Notes: generated by a model from the letters alone, not told the origin. Shown: positions 38,650 through 47,800, numbered from the stretch's first letter. The stretch: DNA of 64,000 nt from Thiothrix caldifontis (GCF_900107695.1 NZ_FNQP01000011.1:62001-126000), one strand, 5' to 3'. Translations and numbers: made by a program.

Positions 38650-39931
38650 CGCTGTCTGCTGTTTTACGTTGAATTTTAGGGTGAATGATCAAGGTTTTGA
38701 CTGCATTGTTCCGAGTTTTGCGAATTTCCAAGGGGTAATCGTCGATTAGCATAGTCATCCCCGGTACGGGAATAGATTCAAGGTATTCCAAAATGAGGCC
38801 GTTAATGGTGTTGGCTTCTTCTGAGGTGAAGTTGCTACCTAACTCGCGGTTAATGTCGCGGATAGGGATGCTGCCATCCACCCAGTAACAGCCATCTTCC
38901 ATGCGTCGAATTTCACGGGATTGACTACTTGGTACGGTTGAGAATTCACCGACAATTTCTTCCAGAATGTCCTCTAGGGCGACTAAGCCACGAATTTCAC
39001 CATATTCGTCGACCACTAGTGCAATGCGACGGTTTTCTGTTTTGAAGTTCAGTAATTGCTGCGTCAGCGCTGTGCTTTCAGGGATGTAGTAGGCGGGGCG
39101 AATACTGGCTTCGAAGCGTTCCCTATCCAAATGCCCGTCACGGAATAGCGGCAAGAGTTTGCGCAAGTGTACGAAGCCGATGACATTATCAAGGCTTTCA
39201 CGGTAAACCAACAAGCGCGTGAAATTGCTGTTGATAATCTGCTCTTCTAGTTCATTCCAATCGTCGTCCAGATCCAATCCGACCAGTTGGCTGCGGGGAA
39301 TCATGATGTCCTCCACCGTGGTACTTTCCATATCCATGACCCGCAACAGCATATCAAGGTGTGTTTGGGGGATGTGAGTTCCGGCTGAACTGACTACTGT
39401 GCGTAACTCCTCATGGCTGAGCGCGACACGACTGGTTTCATCGCTGGTTGCCCCGAATAGTTTTAATAAGCTGTTAGTAATGAGATTCAGTAGAAAAATG
39501 AAAGGCCACATGATTTTCATCATGGCTGAGTAAATACGTGATGCAATAAATGCAATTGGCTCTGGGTGCATCGCAGCAAGAGTTTTCGGGGTGATTTCAC
39601 CGAAAATCAGCAGGAGGAAGGTCAAAATGCCGGTTGCAATGGCCAGCCCGGCATCACCAAATAAACGCAAGCCTAGCAAGGTCGCCAATTGGGTAATCAG
39701 AATATTGACGAAGTTATTACCGAGCAAAATCAAGCTAATTAAGCGGTCAGGGCGATTCAACAGCTTTTGAGCTAAAACTGCTCCAGTATGCCCTTTTTCA
39801 GCTTGATGCTTGAGTTTGTAACGATTAAGGGACATTAATGCTGTTTCAGAGCCAGAGAAGAAGGCAGACAGTAGAAACAGAATAAATAGAGCGAAGAACA
39901 GAATGCCTAATGGTATCTCATTAATATTCAT
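38642..39931 (-). CDS. CNNM/CorC family transporter (HlyC/CorC, CorB-like)
   Basis: The 429-residue protein has an N-terminal DUF21 transmembrane domain (helices around ILFFALFILFLLSAFFSGSETALMSL and LISLILLGNNFVNIL), a CBS pair beginning near VEDIMIPRSQLVGLDLDDDW and a C-terminal CorC_HlyC domain (EEIVGEFSTV...GSIPIRDINRELGSNF). Relatives export magnesium or cobalt and affect magnesium tolerance. In E. coli the same neighbour arrangement, corB-type gene beside ypjD and ffh, is found, which supports a CorB-like role. Confidence 0.92.
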   Translation of the reverse strand: MNINEIPLGILFFALFILFLLSAFFSGSETALMSLNRYKLKHQAEKGHTGAVLAQKLLNRPDRLISLILLGNNFVNILITQLATLLGLRLFGDAGLAIATGILTFLLLIFGEITPKTLAAMHPEPIAFIASRIYSAMMKIMWPFIFLLNLITNSLLKLFGATSDETSRVALSHEELRTVVSSAGTHIPQTHLDMLLRVMDMESTTVEDIMIPRSQLVGLDLDDDWNELEEQIINSNFTRLLVYRESLDNVIGFVHLRKLLPLFRDGHLDRERFEASIRPAYYIPESTALTQQLLNFKTENRRIALVVDEYGEIRGLVALEDILEEIVGEFSTVPSSQSREIRRMEDGCYWVDGSIPIRDINRELGSNFTSEEANTINGLILEYLESIPVPGMTMLIDDYPLEIRKTRNNAVKTLIIHPKIQRKTADSDE

Positions 39932-39933
39932 GG

Positions 39934-40737
39934 TTATTTTACTAGGAACTCCAGCACGAATTTGCTACCAAAAAAAGCCAGCATTAAAATGAAAAAGCCA
40001 CTGAGTGTCCAGCGAATAGCGATACGCCCCCGCCAGCCGTATTGCCAATGTCCAATGAGTAGCGTGGTGAAGATTATCCAAGCCACCATAGACAAAATGG
40101 TTTTGTGAGCCAAGTGTTGTGCAAACAGGTTATCGACATACAAAGCACCGCTCAATAAACCAAATGACAGCAAAATGACGCCCAGCACTATCAGTTTGAA
40201 CAATAGTGCTTCCATATCCAGCAAGGGAGGCAGAGTACGCACCAAGCCACCCGGTTGGTGATTGTGCAGGTGGCGATTTTGCAGAGCAAGCAGTAGCGCC
40301 TGTAAAGCAGCTAAAGTCAAGATGCTATAAGCCAATAAGGAAGTAAAAATGTGCACCCCTAAACCATTGTTCAAGTTAATCACTGCTGTTTGAGTGGGAT
40401 TCAATAATGGCAGCAACATCGCGCTTAAGGTAAATGGCACCACTAAAATTCCTAATGTTTCCAATGGACGTTTTAGCATGGTGAAAAACAGTAGTAAATT
40501 ACACAACCACATGACGATAGAACTAGCAGAGGCAAAGCTAATCGATACCCCATCTGCTTGCCCAATGTGATGTAATATGCTTCCGCCATGCAATAGTAAC
40601 GCAATGACCCACAGCACAACCAATACACCGCGATGTTTAGGTGAGCGGGTTTGCAAGCGATCCCTCAAGCGTACCCCTATCAGTAGCCAAGTCGTCACCC
40701 ATGCTAGAGTCGCGAACAGGTTAAGTATTATTGTCAT
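39934..40737 (-). CDS. ypjD: YpjD-like inner-membrane protein (cytochrome c assembly CcsA family)
   Basis: This 267-residue protein has about eight membrane helices and belongs to the CcsA/CcmC-like cytochrome c assembly family. Family features are histidines and tryptophans in the membrane part (LHHIGQADG; HIFTSLLAYSILTLAALQALLLALQNRHLH; AHKTILSMVAWIIFTTLLIGHWQYGWRGR). The heme-handling role is known for the family, but YpjD itself is not well characterised. It sits divergent from ffh and two bases after the CorC-type gene, the same order as in E. coli. Confidence 0.88.
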   Translation of the reverse strand: MTIILNLFATLAWVTTWLLIGVRLRDRLQTRSPKHRGVLVVLWVIALLLHGGSILHHIGQADGVSISFASASSIVMWLCNLLLFFTMLKRPLETLGILVVPFTLSAMLLPLLNPTQTAVINLNNGLGVHIFTSLLAYSILTLAALQALLLALQNRHLHNHQPGGLVRTLPPLLDMEALLFKLIVLGVILLSFGLLSGALYVDNLFAQHLAHKTILSMVAWIIFTTLLIGHWQYGWRGRIAIRWTLSGFFILMLAFFGSKFVLEFLVK

Positions 40738-40819
40738 TACTCAAATAGATTTCGTATGTTAAGTCATCAATTTTCAGGAATACGTTCTTGTTTCGGGAAC
40801 GCATTCACTGTTGCTTTAA

Positions 40820-40828
40820 TGCTATGAT
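40820..40828 (+). promoter_or_regulatory. Extended -10 promoter of ffh
   Basis: TG-C-TATGAT is a match to the extended -10 element TGnTATAAT, 41 bases upstream of ffh. A good -35 is not seen, which extended -10 promoters tolerate. The element is embedded in the small palindrome GCTATGATAGC. Confidence 0.55.
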
Positions 40829-40869
40829 AGCAACTTGTGCCTGAATGGGACTAGCAAGAAGTCAAAATC

Positions 40870-42255
40870 ATGTTCGAGAATTTAAGTGAACGTCTTTCGC
40901 AGACGGTAAAAAAACTACGCGGTCAAGCTCGTTTGACCGATGAAAATATTAAAGATGCCCTGCGTGATGTGCGAATGGCACTGTTGGAAGCGGATGTGGC
41001 GCTGCCGGTGGTGCGTGAATTCACCAATCGGGTGCGTGAACGGGCGATTGGGCAAGAGGTATTGGAAAGTCTTAGCCCCGGTCAAGCCTTGATTAAAGTG
41101 GTCAACGACGAGTTAGTTGATCTCATGGGCAAGGCGAATGAAAGCTTGTCTTTGAACGCTCAGCCCCCCGCAGTCATTTTGATGGCAGGTCTACAGGGTG
41201 CTGGTAAAACCACGACAGTTGGTAAATTAACGCGTTTCTTGAAAGAGCGTCAGAATAAGTCCGTGATGGTGGCGAGTTGCGATGTTTACCGTCCTGCTGC
41301 GATTAAACAGCTTGAAACCATCGCAGGGCAAACGGGCGGGGTTTTCTTTCCCAGTGAGGTAGCGCAAAAGCCAGTTGAGATTGCTAAAGCCGCAATAGCA
41401 CAAGCGAAGCTTAAGTATATGGATGTGCTGATCATTGACACCGCAGGGCGCTTGCACGTTGATGCGGATATGATGGCAGAAATCCAAGCGATTCATGCGG
41501 CTGTGAACCCGGTTGAAACTCTGTTCGTCGTGGATAGTATGACGGGGCAGGATGCCGCTAATACTGCCAAAGCATTTGGTGATGCCTTGCCGTTGACGGG
41601 GGTGGTGTTAACGAAGGCGGATGGGGATGCACGGGGTGGTGCGGCCTTATCGGTGCGGTACATCACGGGCAAACCGATTAAGTTCATCGGGATGGGCGAA
41701 AAGCTGGATGCTTTGGAGCCTTTCCATCCAGAACGTATGGCCTCGCGTATTTTGGGTATGGGCGATGTGCTAAGTTTGATCGAAGAAGCCCAGCGTCAGG
41801 TTGACCATAAGAAAGCGGCACAATTGGCCAAAAAGCTTAACAAAGGTAAATCTTTCGATTTTGAAGATTTGCGTGACCAAATGTTACAAATGCAAAAAAT
41901 GGGTGGTATGGCTGGCTTGATGGATAAATTGCCGGGCATGGGGAATTTACCCGCTAACGTTAAAGATCAGGCTAATGATAAAGAAGTGCGTCGTATGATC
42001 GCGATCATTAATTCGATGACGTTGGAGGAGCGGCGCAACCCTGATATCATCAAGGCTTCGCGCAAACGTAGAATCGCAGCTGGTTGTGGGTTACAGGTGC
42101 AAGATGTTAACCGTTTGCTTAAGCAGCACTTGCAGATGAGTAAAATGATGAAGCAGTTTTCAAAAGGTGGTTTGCGCAAGCTGATGGGGGGTATGAAAGG
42201 AAAGTTACCGATGGGAGGGGGGGGATTTCCTCCTATGGGAGGCTTTCCAGGGTAG
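40870..42255 (+). CDS. ffh: Signal recognition particle GTPase Ffh
   Basis: Ffh binds signal sequences of nascent membrane proteins and, with 4.5S RNA and FtsY, delivers ribosomes to the membrane. The N domain, the G domain with GLQGAGKTT (107-115), DVYRPAAIKQL, IDTAGR and TKADGDARGG, and the methionine-rich M domain (from about residue 320, with MLQMQKMGGM and the RNA-binding SRKRRIAAG) are intact in 461 residues. A run of eight G lies near the stop, where slippage would change only the last dozen residues. The rpsP operon, usually next, is displaced by about 3.5 kb. Confidence 0.98.
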   Translation: MFENLSERLSQTVKKLRGQARLTDENIKDALRDVRMALLEADVALPVVREFTNRVRERAIGQEVLESLSPGQALIKVVNDELVDLMGKANESLSLNAQPPAVILMAGLQGAGKTTTVGKLTRFLKERQNKSVMVASCDVYRPAAIKQLETIAGQTGGVFFPSEVAQKPVEIAKAAIAQAKLKYMDVLIIDTAGRLHVDADMMAEIQAIHAAVNPVETLFVVDSMTGQDAANTAKAFGDALPLTGVVLTKADGDARGGAALSVRYITGKPIKFIGMGEKLDALEPFHPERMASRILGMGDVLSLIEEAQRQVDHKKAAQLAKKLNKGKSFDFEDLRDQMLQMQKMGGMAGLMDKLPGMGNLPANVKDQANDKEVRRMIAIINSMTLEERRNPDIIKASRKRRIAAGCGLQVQDVNRLLKQHLQMSKMMKQFSKGGLRKLMGGMKGKLPMGGGGFPPMGGFPG

Positions 42256-42451
42256 CTATATTAGGTTTTTTTGATATTTCTGACGACCATTAGGAAAATT
42301 TACGCTAAGATGGGTTTGCCTAGTGAATTGTCTGGTTGTATGATGCGCAGCATCCAGAAAATTCATGGCCTGGATTAAGACCTATGTTAGCATCAACTCT
42401 GGTGTTGCAAGGTTTCCCTTTCCGAATCAACTGTTTAGAGAGTTTTATATT

Positions 42452-42712
42452 ATGAAAATCAAATCTCAAGTGGCTATCGCTGGTCTGTTGTTCGCTGGTT
42501 TGCTGACAACAGGTTGCCAACAAATGGGTCAACAAACTTCTCAGCAGGCAGCTCCTGAAGCACCTGCTGTTGTTGCTCCTGCTGCACCTGTTGCTCCTGT
42601 GCGTCAAGCTCCAGCTCCAGTAGTTCCTAAAGTTAAAGCTAAAGGCAACTATAAAGGTCCAGTTGTTATGGATCCTGCTTCTCAAGGTGCAATGCAGCAA
42701 TATCAGAAGTAA
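42452..42712 (+). CDS. Small lipoprotein, copy 1 of a paralogous pair
   Basis: The 86-residue product has a lipoprotein signal peptide with lipobox LTTGC (Cys at about 23), then QQMGQQTSQQAA, an Ala/Pro/Val-rich linker and the conserved end VPKVKAKGNYKG...MQQYQK. It is clearly related to the next gene: the first six residues (MKIKSQ), the post-lipobox Gln-rich stretch and the last 30 residues match. ATG 42452 is chosen because it begins the signal peptide and follows GAGAG; the open frame extends further upstream without such features. A strong terminator follows, so it is a single-gene transcript. Family and function are unknown. Confidence 0.8.
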   Translation: MKIKSQVAIAGLLFAGLLTTGCQQMGQQTSQQAAPEAPAVVAPAAPVAPVRQAPAPVVPKVKAKGNYKGPVVMDPASQGAMQQYQK

Positions 42713-42761
42713 TCTGGCATTTAGCATAAAAGCGCTATTCCTTTTGTTAGGCTAGCATCGG

Positions 42762-42795
42762 AAAAGCCTCTTGTATTTTCAAGAGGCTTTTTTTT
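42762..42795 (+). terminator. Intrinsic terminator of lipoprotein gene 1
   Basis: A 12-bp stem (AAAAGCCTCTTG / CAAGAGGCTTTT) with a 6-base loop runs directly into further T, a textbook rho-independent terminator 49 bases after the stop. Confidence 0.95.
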
Positions 42796-43045
42796 ATTGG
42801 CAAATAACATAATATCTTATTCTTTAATAAAATATTTTTTGTTTGAACCTTTCTGATGTTTGATGCAACCTACCAAGAGGGCTTAAAAATTAGCCCTAAT
42901 GAATTAACACTTGTGGGAATCTAATAGTTCTGACAGTTTTTTGTGGTAATTCATGCTAAATTCATCCATGTGTGTGGTAAAGAAACCCCTTGAGTTTTAC
43001 TGCACAGTATGTGCTTTCCTTAAACAATCTAAAGAGACCAAGACG

Positions 43046-43402
43046 ATGAAAATCAAATCTCAACTGACACTTGCAGCTATGTTTGCTGCTGCTATGTTTG
43101 CAACTGGTTGCCAACAAATGAGCCAACAGACTGCACAGCAAGCAGCCCCTGCTACAACTGAAACGCCAGCCGCAACTACTACGCCAGCCGCTGGTGAACA
43201 CTGCCATGACGAAGCGCCTTCTTGCGCTAACAAGTGCCACAGCCATCCCGGTGCTACCCCTGGCCACAAGCACGTTTATGGTTGTGTTGCTGGTCAAGGC
43301 CAGCGTCCTGTGGTTCCTAAAGTAAAGGCTAAAGGTAACTATAAAGGCGCAGTTTCCATGGATCAATCTTCCAAAGCTGTCATGCAGCAATACCAGAAGT
43401 AA
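43046..43402 (+). CDS. Small lipoprotein, copy 2, with His/Cys-rich insert
   Basis: The 118-residue product has the same layout as the preceding gene: signal peptide with lipobox FATGC, QQMSQQTAQQAAP, and the end VPKVKAKGNYKG...MQQYQK. Between them, at about residues 50-82, is an insert that its paralogue lacks, containing GEHCHDEAPSC, CANKCHSHPG and HKHVYGC: six His and four Cys in about 32 residues. This looks like a metal-binding segment exposed in the periplasm or at the outer membrane. ATG 43046 starts the signal peptide. A terminator follows. The metal and the function are unknown. Confidence 0.8.
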   Translation: MKIKSQLTLAAMFAAAMFATGCQQMSQQTAQQAAPATTETPAATTTPAAGEHCHDEAPSCANKCHSHPGATPGHKHVYGCVAGQGQRPVVPKVKAKGNYKGAVSMDQSSKAVMQQYQK

Positions 43403-43448
43403 TCCATGATTGTAGCTGATGCAGGACATCAGTAATTGGTATGATGTG

Positions 43449-43484
43449 AAACTGCCTGATTACAGTGTGATCAGGCAGTTTTTT
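43449..43484 (+). terminator. Intrinsic terminator of lipoprotein gene 2
   Basis: A 12-bp stem (AAACTGCCTGAT / ATCAGGCAGTTT) with a 9-base loop is followed by T residues, 47 bases after the stop. Confidence 0.93.
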
Positions 43485-43630
43485 ATTGAAATTCTTGATA
43501 AGTCGAACTACTCTAGTATCCTTCGGGAACTTATGGGCACATTTCCTATCCTAACTATGCATGGGGATAGCCTGTCGGGCGTCTGTTTATTTAGTGTTCT
43601 TCTTATGAACCATATCAAGTTGTAAACTTC

Positions 43631-44866
43631 ATGAAAAAAGCGTTGATTCTGGCATGGTTGCTAGCAGTGGTTTCATTTGTACCTTCGTTTGCTGTCGCAG
43701 CAGTATGGCCTAGTGAAAATGTGTGGGATGATGTTTGGGAGGAGCGTTATCACCAGTGGGTACGCACAGCGTGGAAAGATGATATTTTCATGGATCCTGC
43801 GAAACCAATTTATTATAAATTTGAAAATGATTGTGCTGATGCGGTGTACGCTATGCGTCTCATCTTCGCGTTCGAGCACCGTTTACCTTTTGTCGTGGGC
43901 AACCGTGACAAGGCTGGACGCACGATTAGTAACGATCTGTCTACGTGGGATAATTTGTCGCCTGATCAACGTGTCCGCCGGTTTATGGATTATGTCGCTG
44001 ACATGACCAGTACCGTGTCATTGCGTAATGATACTTACCCAATTGCTTTACATGATATTAAGCCCGGCGATATTTACGTGGCACCCGGTGTGCATTCTTA
44101 TCAAATTGTGGATGTGACTGACGCAGGTATCGCTGAAGTTATGGCTTCTACCACACCTAAACAAGCACGTTATTTACTGCGTACCCCATCTTTTCCGTTT
44201 TATGTGCCGGAAGATAAGCAGTTCGGCGATGGCTATCGTCGCTTTAAGCAACCACAAAATATTATGAAATCAGCTATGCAACAGCCGGGCTATAGTGAAG
44301 AGCAGTTCCATCTGGCTGCCGAAGTTGCTTATGATTACGTAAAATATACCGATGTTATCGCAGGCAAACTGGCAAAACGCCCGGAAACGTCTGATGAAAA
44401 AACGCAGCGTTTACTATTAGCGTTATGTATGTATGCGAATGATCGTGCAGTTTATGTCTATGATGCATTGTGGTACTTGCAAAAAATTCGGGGTGAGGGG
44501 AGGCGTTGTATGAATGCCCGTGAGTATGATGATCATTCAACACCGGGGCGTGATAAGCGTCTAGTCTTATTCTTTAGTTCCATCCGCCATCATTTAGATC
44601 GTGTTGGTCGTTTTGACCCGCGTTCTCAACCTGCACGCTGGGCAAAAGCGGTTTTCGCTAATGATCAGCCGCCACCGCAAGAATTAAAAAGCCTCAATGA
44701 TTTTTGCATGGTACAGATGACATTGGGAGAAGAGTATTACATGACACTGCGTGAGTTGCGTCAAAATGTGGAAGCTGGAAGCTTGGTTTCTGATCCACAT
44801 GCACCTTTGCCTTTCCGTTGGGGAGTAGTAAAAGAGCCTTACCGTGCAGATTGCCCTACTTATTAA
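43631..44866 (+). CDS. Exported protein with NlpC/P60-like cysteine-peptidase pattern
   Basis: The 411-residue protein has a signal peptide (ALILAWLLAVVSFVPSFAVAA) and no membrane segment after it. I do not recognise a named family, but residues about 60-170 have an NlpC/P60-like order: a cysteine in ENDCADAVYAMRLI, then LHDIKPGDIYVAPG and a histidine in GVHSYQIVDV. If real, it would act on peptidoglycan peptides in the periplasm. The C-terminal half (after about 200) is helical and charged with conserved-looking Trp, Tyr and Cys. The next gene, a DUF1287 lipoprotein, has a similar Cys/His pattern, supporting a shared envelope role. Confidence 0.6.
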   Translation: MKKALILAWLLAVVSFVPSFAVAAVWPSENVWDDVWEERYHQWVRTAWKDDIFMDPAKPIYYKFENDCADAVYAMRLIFAFEHRLPFVVGNRDKAGRTISNDLSTWDNLSPDQRVRRFMDYVADMTSTVSLRNDTYPIALHDIKPGDIYVAPGVHSYQIVDVTDAGIAEVMASTTPKQARYLLRTPSFPFYVPEDKQFGDGYRRFKQPQNIMKSAMQQPGYSEEQFHLAAEVAYDYVKYTDVIAGKLAKRPETSDEKTQRLLLALCMYANDRAVYVYDALWYLQKIRGEGRRCMNAREYDDHSTPGRDKRLVLFFSSIRHHLDRVGRFDPRSQPARWAKAVFANDQPPPQELKSLNDFCMVQMTLGEEYYMTLRELRQNVEAGSLVSDPHAPLPFRWGVVKEPYRADCPTY

Positions 44867-44990
44867 GGTTAGGTGTTCTTTTATCGGGCTAAACTGGCGT
44901 TCTATTTGGTATTGTTATAAAAATTATTAGAATTATTGATTGTTTCGGTGGGTCTGTTTATTGGGGATATCAGGATCAGGAGTGGGGTAA

Positions 44991-45692
44991 ATGAGTAGTG
45001 TTTTTGATATGCCGAGCTTGTCAAAATGGGGAGTGCCTGTCATTTTGACAGGTGTACTGATGCTGGCTGGGTGCTCAGTACAGCAAGCATCCCCTGATGT
45101 GAAGCGTTCTGCCTCGGCTCGGAGCAATGTGGCAACACCAGAGCGCTTGTCGTATGCTGCGCTGGATCGCTTGCGGCATCGTGTTGTTTATGATGGACGT
45201 TATATTCCGATTAGTTACCCGAATGGCGATGTCCCTGCTAATGTGGGGGTATGTACCGATACGGTTATTCGCTCTTATCGCAAGTTAGGTGTTGATCTTC
45301 AGCGTTTAGTGCATGAGGATATGGCTCGTAATTTTTACGCTTATCCTAATTTGCCAAAGTGGGGTTTGAGTCGGCCTGATCCTAATATTGATCATCGTCG
45401 GGTTCATAATCTGAAGGCTTTTTTCCAGCGCCACGGGGCAAATGTGCCAGTGACCGGCAGTCCGGCAGACTATCGTCCTGGTGATTTGGTTACGTGGAGT
45501 TTGGGCGGTGATCAAGAGCATATTGGAATTGTGGTCAACCGCAAGTCACCTACTGACCCACGACGCCATTTAGTTGTGCACAATATTGCTGAAGGCGAAA
45601 AAATTGAAGATGTACTGTTTACTATGCCAATCACGGGGCATTACCGTTATTTTCCCGGTAATACAGGGTTAAAATACGTTTCTACTCAGTAG
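44991..45692 (+). CDS. DUF1287 lipoprotein (YijF-like)
   Basis: The 233-residue product is a lipoprotein (VLMLAGCSV lipobox, Cys at about 28) with the DUF1287 domain: ALDRLRHRVVYDGRYIPISYPNGDVPANVGVCTDTVIRSYRKLGVDLQ, NIDHRRVHNL, YRPGDLVTWSL and HIGIVVN. The Cys in GVCTD and the His in EHIGIVV fit a papain/NlpC-like catalytic pair, but no activity is established for the family. A GGAGTGGGG site precedes the ATG. It is 124 bases after the NlpC-like gene on the same strand and ends before a strong terminator. Confidence 0.85.
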   Translation: MSSVFDMPSLSKWGVPVILTGVLMLAGCSVQQASPDVKRSASARSNVATPERLSYAALDRLRHRVVYDGRYIPISYPNGDVPANVGVCTDTVIRSYRKLGVDLQRLVHEDMARNFYAYPNLPKWGLSRPDPNIDHRRVHNLKAFFQRHGANVPVTGSPADYRPGDLVTWSLGGDQEHIGIVVNRKSPTDPRRHLVVHNIAEGEKIEDVLFTMPITGHYRYFPGNTGLKYVSTQ

Positions 45693-45722
45693 ATGTCATT
45701 GATAGAATAGTACCTTACACTG

Positions 45723-45750
45723 AAGCCCCCTATTGCTTGGGGGCTTTTTT
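45723..45750 (+). terminator. Intrinsic terminator before the rpsP operon
   Basis: An 8-bp GC-rich stem (AAGCCCCC / GGGGGCTT) with an 8-base loop leads into a run of T. It separates the DUF1287 gene from the ribosomal protein operon. Confidence 0.93.
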
Positions 45751-45773
45751 GTGGGTAAGTAGTTAATCAATAC

Positions 45774-45801
45774 TTCACTTTTTCTGAAATTAACGTAGAA
45801 T
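45774..45801 (+). promoter_or_regulatory. Likely sigma-70 promoter of rpsP-rimM-trmD-rplS
   Basis: TTCACT (45774-45779) and TAGAAT (45796-45801) are separated by 16 bases, giving a start near 45808 and a leader of about 56 bases before rpsP. It lies just past the upstream terminator, so the operon is probably transcribed from here. Confidence 0.55.
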
Positions 45802-45863
45802 TGCGCGTTTACTTCGGGCAGCACCGGTTGCTTCGTATTAACTGAATTTTGTAAGGTCTTCAA

Positions 45864-46118
45864 ATGGTCAATATTCGTCTGGCTAGAGGTGGTGCGAAAA
45901 AGCATCCATTTTACCATATTGTTGTGAGCGACAAGCGTAAGCCGCGTGACAGTGGTTACATTGAACGTATCGGCTACTTCAACCCTGTTGCTCGTGGTCA
46001 AGAGATTCGTCTGCACATTGAACAAGATCGTGTAGCTTACTGGGTAGCATGTGGCGCACAGCCTACTGAGCGTGTTGCCAAGCTTCTGAAAGAAGCTACA
46101 GAAACGGTGGCGGCGTAA
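45864..46118 (+). CDS. rpsP: 30S ribosomal protein S16
   Basis: This 84-residue protein of the small ribosomal subunit helps 16S rRNA assembly. The family start [25 protein letters not shown] and the block [15 protein letters not shown] are unmistakable. It heads the rpsP-rimM-trmD-rplS operon and is followed by rimM after six bases. A TAAGG site is nearby. Confidence 0.98.
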   Translation: MVNIRLARGGAKKHPFYHIVVSDKRKPRDSGYIERIGYFNPVARGQEIRLHIEQDRVAYWVACGAQPTERVAKLLKEATETVAA

Positions 46119-46124
46119 ATCATT

Positions 46125-46631
46125 ATGTCCCAACCGGACATTGTGACACTTGGTAAGATTTCTGCTGCGTTTGGCATTAAAGGTTGGGTCAAAGTATTTT
46201 CACACACACACCACTTGGATGGGATTCTAGGCTATAAACCTTGGTTCTTGAAAGTGGCTGGTGAGTGGCAGCCTTGCAAATTGCTCAATGGGCAAATTCA
46301 GGGTAAAGGTATTGTTGCCCAACTTGATGGTGTTGTTGATCGTACCCAAGCTGAAAAGTTAATAGGTTGTGAGATTGGTGTGCCGCGTAGCTGCTTACAT
46401 CCGTTAGATACCGGTGAATACTACTGGGCTGATTTAATTGGCATGGAAGTTGTAACTATTGATGGTGTGTTATTAGGTACGGTTGATCATTTGTTTGAAA
46501 CGGGTGCTAATGATGTTTTAGTGGTACAAGGTGAGCGGGAACGTTTACTTCCTTGGGTGCTGGATACATTTATTAAGTCGGTTTCACTGAATGAAAAGCG
46601 TATTGTGGTAGACTGGGATCCTGATTTTTAA
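46125..46631 (+). CDS. rimM: Ribosome maturation factor RimM
   Basis: RimM binds S19 and helps late maturation of the 30S head. The N-terminal domain ([20 protein letters not shown]) and the C-terminal PRC-barrel ([37 protein letters not shown], ending [13 protein letters not shown]) are intact in 168 residues. It shares one base with the trmD start. Confidence 0.97.
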   Translation: MSQPDIVTLGKISAAFGIKGWVKVFSHTHHLDGILGYKPWFLKVAGEWQPCKLLNGQIQGKGIVAQLDGVVDRTQAEKLIGCEIGVPRSCLHPLDTGEYYWADLIGMEVVTIDGVLLGTVDHLFETGANDVLVVQGERERLLPWVLDTFIKSVSLNEKRIVVDWDPDF

Positions 46632-47374
46632 TGCCCATGCGGTTTGACGTTATCACCTTGTTTCCTGAGCTGGTTGAAGCGGTTATTAATAGCGGCGTTA
46701 CTGGTCGAGCAGCATCGCGGGGAATTATTTCCCTGAAGCAATGGAATCCGCGTAATTATGCAACGGATGTACACCGCACGGTAGATGATCGTCCTTACGG
46801 CGGTGGGCCGGGTATGGTGATGAAGGGTGATTGTCTGTTGCGAGCAATCCGTGATGCCCGTCAAAGCAATTCGGGTAAAGTGATTTATTTAAGTCCGCAA
46901 GGCGTTACACTTAACCAAAGATTAGTCAATGAGTTAGCAGTGGAGCCGGGATTAATTTTGCTCTGTGGTCGCTATGAAGGGATAGATGAGCGGGTCATTA
47001 CCTTAGAAGTGGATATGGAATGCTCAATTGGTGACTATGTTCTCAGTGGTGGCGAGTTGGGTGCAATGGTCTTGATTGATGCAGTGACTCGCTTATTGCC
47101 AGGTAGCTTGGGGCATAATGAGTCAGCCGCTCAGGACTCCTTTTTTGATGGATTGTTGGACTGCCCTCACTATACCCGACCAGAAGAACTGGAAGGGATG
47201 GCGTTACCCGCAGTACTTAAAAGTGGCAATCACGCCTTGATTGCCCGTTGGCGCAAGAAGCAAGCGCTGGGAAAAACATGGCGACGCAGGCCGGAATTGT
47301 TAGAAGCACGACAGTTAACCGACAGTGAGCGTGTGTTGCTGAACGAGTATATAAATGAGTTTGAAAAGCAGTAA
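46631..47374 (+). CDS. trmD: tRNA (guanine-37-N1) methyltransferase TrmD
   Basis: TrmD methylates G37 next to the anticodon, preventing frameshifts. It is a SPOUT enzyme with a trefoil knot: [24 protein letters not shown] and [27 protein letters not shown] form the SAM-binding region, and the C-terminal helical domain recognises tRNA ([13 protein letters not shown]). The length of 247 residues is normal. It lies between rimM and rplS. Confidence 0.98.
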   Translation: MPMRFDVITLFPELVEAVINSGVTGRAASRGIISLKQWNPRNYATDVHRTVDDRPYGGGPGMVMKGDCLLRAIRDARQSNSGKVIYLSPQGVTLNQRLVNELAVEPGLILLCGRYEGIDERVITLEVDMECSIGDYVLSGGELGAMVLIDAVTRLLPGSLGHNESAAQDSFFDGLLDCPHYTRPEELEGMALPAVLKSGNHALIARWRKKQALGKTWRRRPELLEARQLTDSERVLLNEYINEFEKQ

Positions 47375-47396
47375 AGAACTGCATTAGAGGATTATC

Positions 47397-47741
47397 ATGA
47401 ACACGATTATTCAACAACTTGAACAAGAGCAAATGACCAAGGTAATCCCGGATTTTAACCCCGGTGATACCGTTATTGTTAATGTGCGCGTCAAAGAAGG
47501 CGATAAAGAACGCCAACAGGCTTATGAAGGTGTGGTGATTGCGAAGAAAAATCGTGGTCTGAACTCCGCGTTCACTGTTCGCAAAATGTCTTATGGTGAA
47601 GGTGTTGAACGTGTTTTTCAAACATACAGCAGCAGCATTGCCAGCATCGTAGTGAAGCGTAGCGGTGATGTTCGCCGTGCTAAATTGTACTATCTGCGTG
47701 GCCTTACTGGTAAGTCAGCTCGTATCAAAGAAAAACTCTGA
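47397..47741 (+). CDS. rplS: 50S ribosomal protein L19
   Basis: L19 sits at the 30S-50S interface. The 114-residue product has the family features [36 protein letters not shown] and SFTVRK-like [18 protein letters not shown], ending in the basic [19 protein letters not shown]. It closes the operon and a terminator-like hairpin follows. An AGAGG site precedes the ATG. Confidence 0.98.
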   Translation: MNTIIQQLEQEQMTKVIPDFNPGDTVIVNVRVKEGDKERQQAYEGVVIAKKNRGLNSAFTVRKMSYGEGVERVFQTYSSSIASIVVKRSGDVRRAKLYYLRGLTGKSARIKEKL

Positions 47742-47765
47742 GTTGCTTTTGCATCTCGTTTGCAG

Positions 47766-47800
47766 AGCCGACAGACTCCATCAGTACTGTCGGCTTTGTT
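47766..47800 (+). terminator. Intrinsic terminator of the rpsP operon
   Basis: AGCCGACAG and CTGTCGGCT form a 9-bp stem with a 12-base loop, then TTTGTT. It starts 25 bases after the rplS stop. Confidence 0.75.

Noticed and set aside
43419-43625. 68-codon + strand frame
   Set aside because: It begins inside the terminator region of the lipoprotein gene, lacks a ribosome binding site and has no protein-like features.
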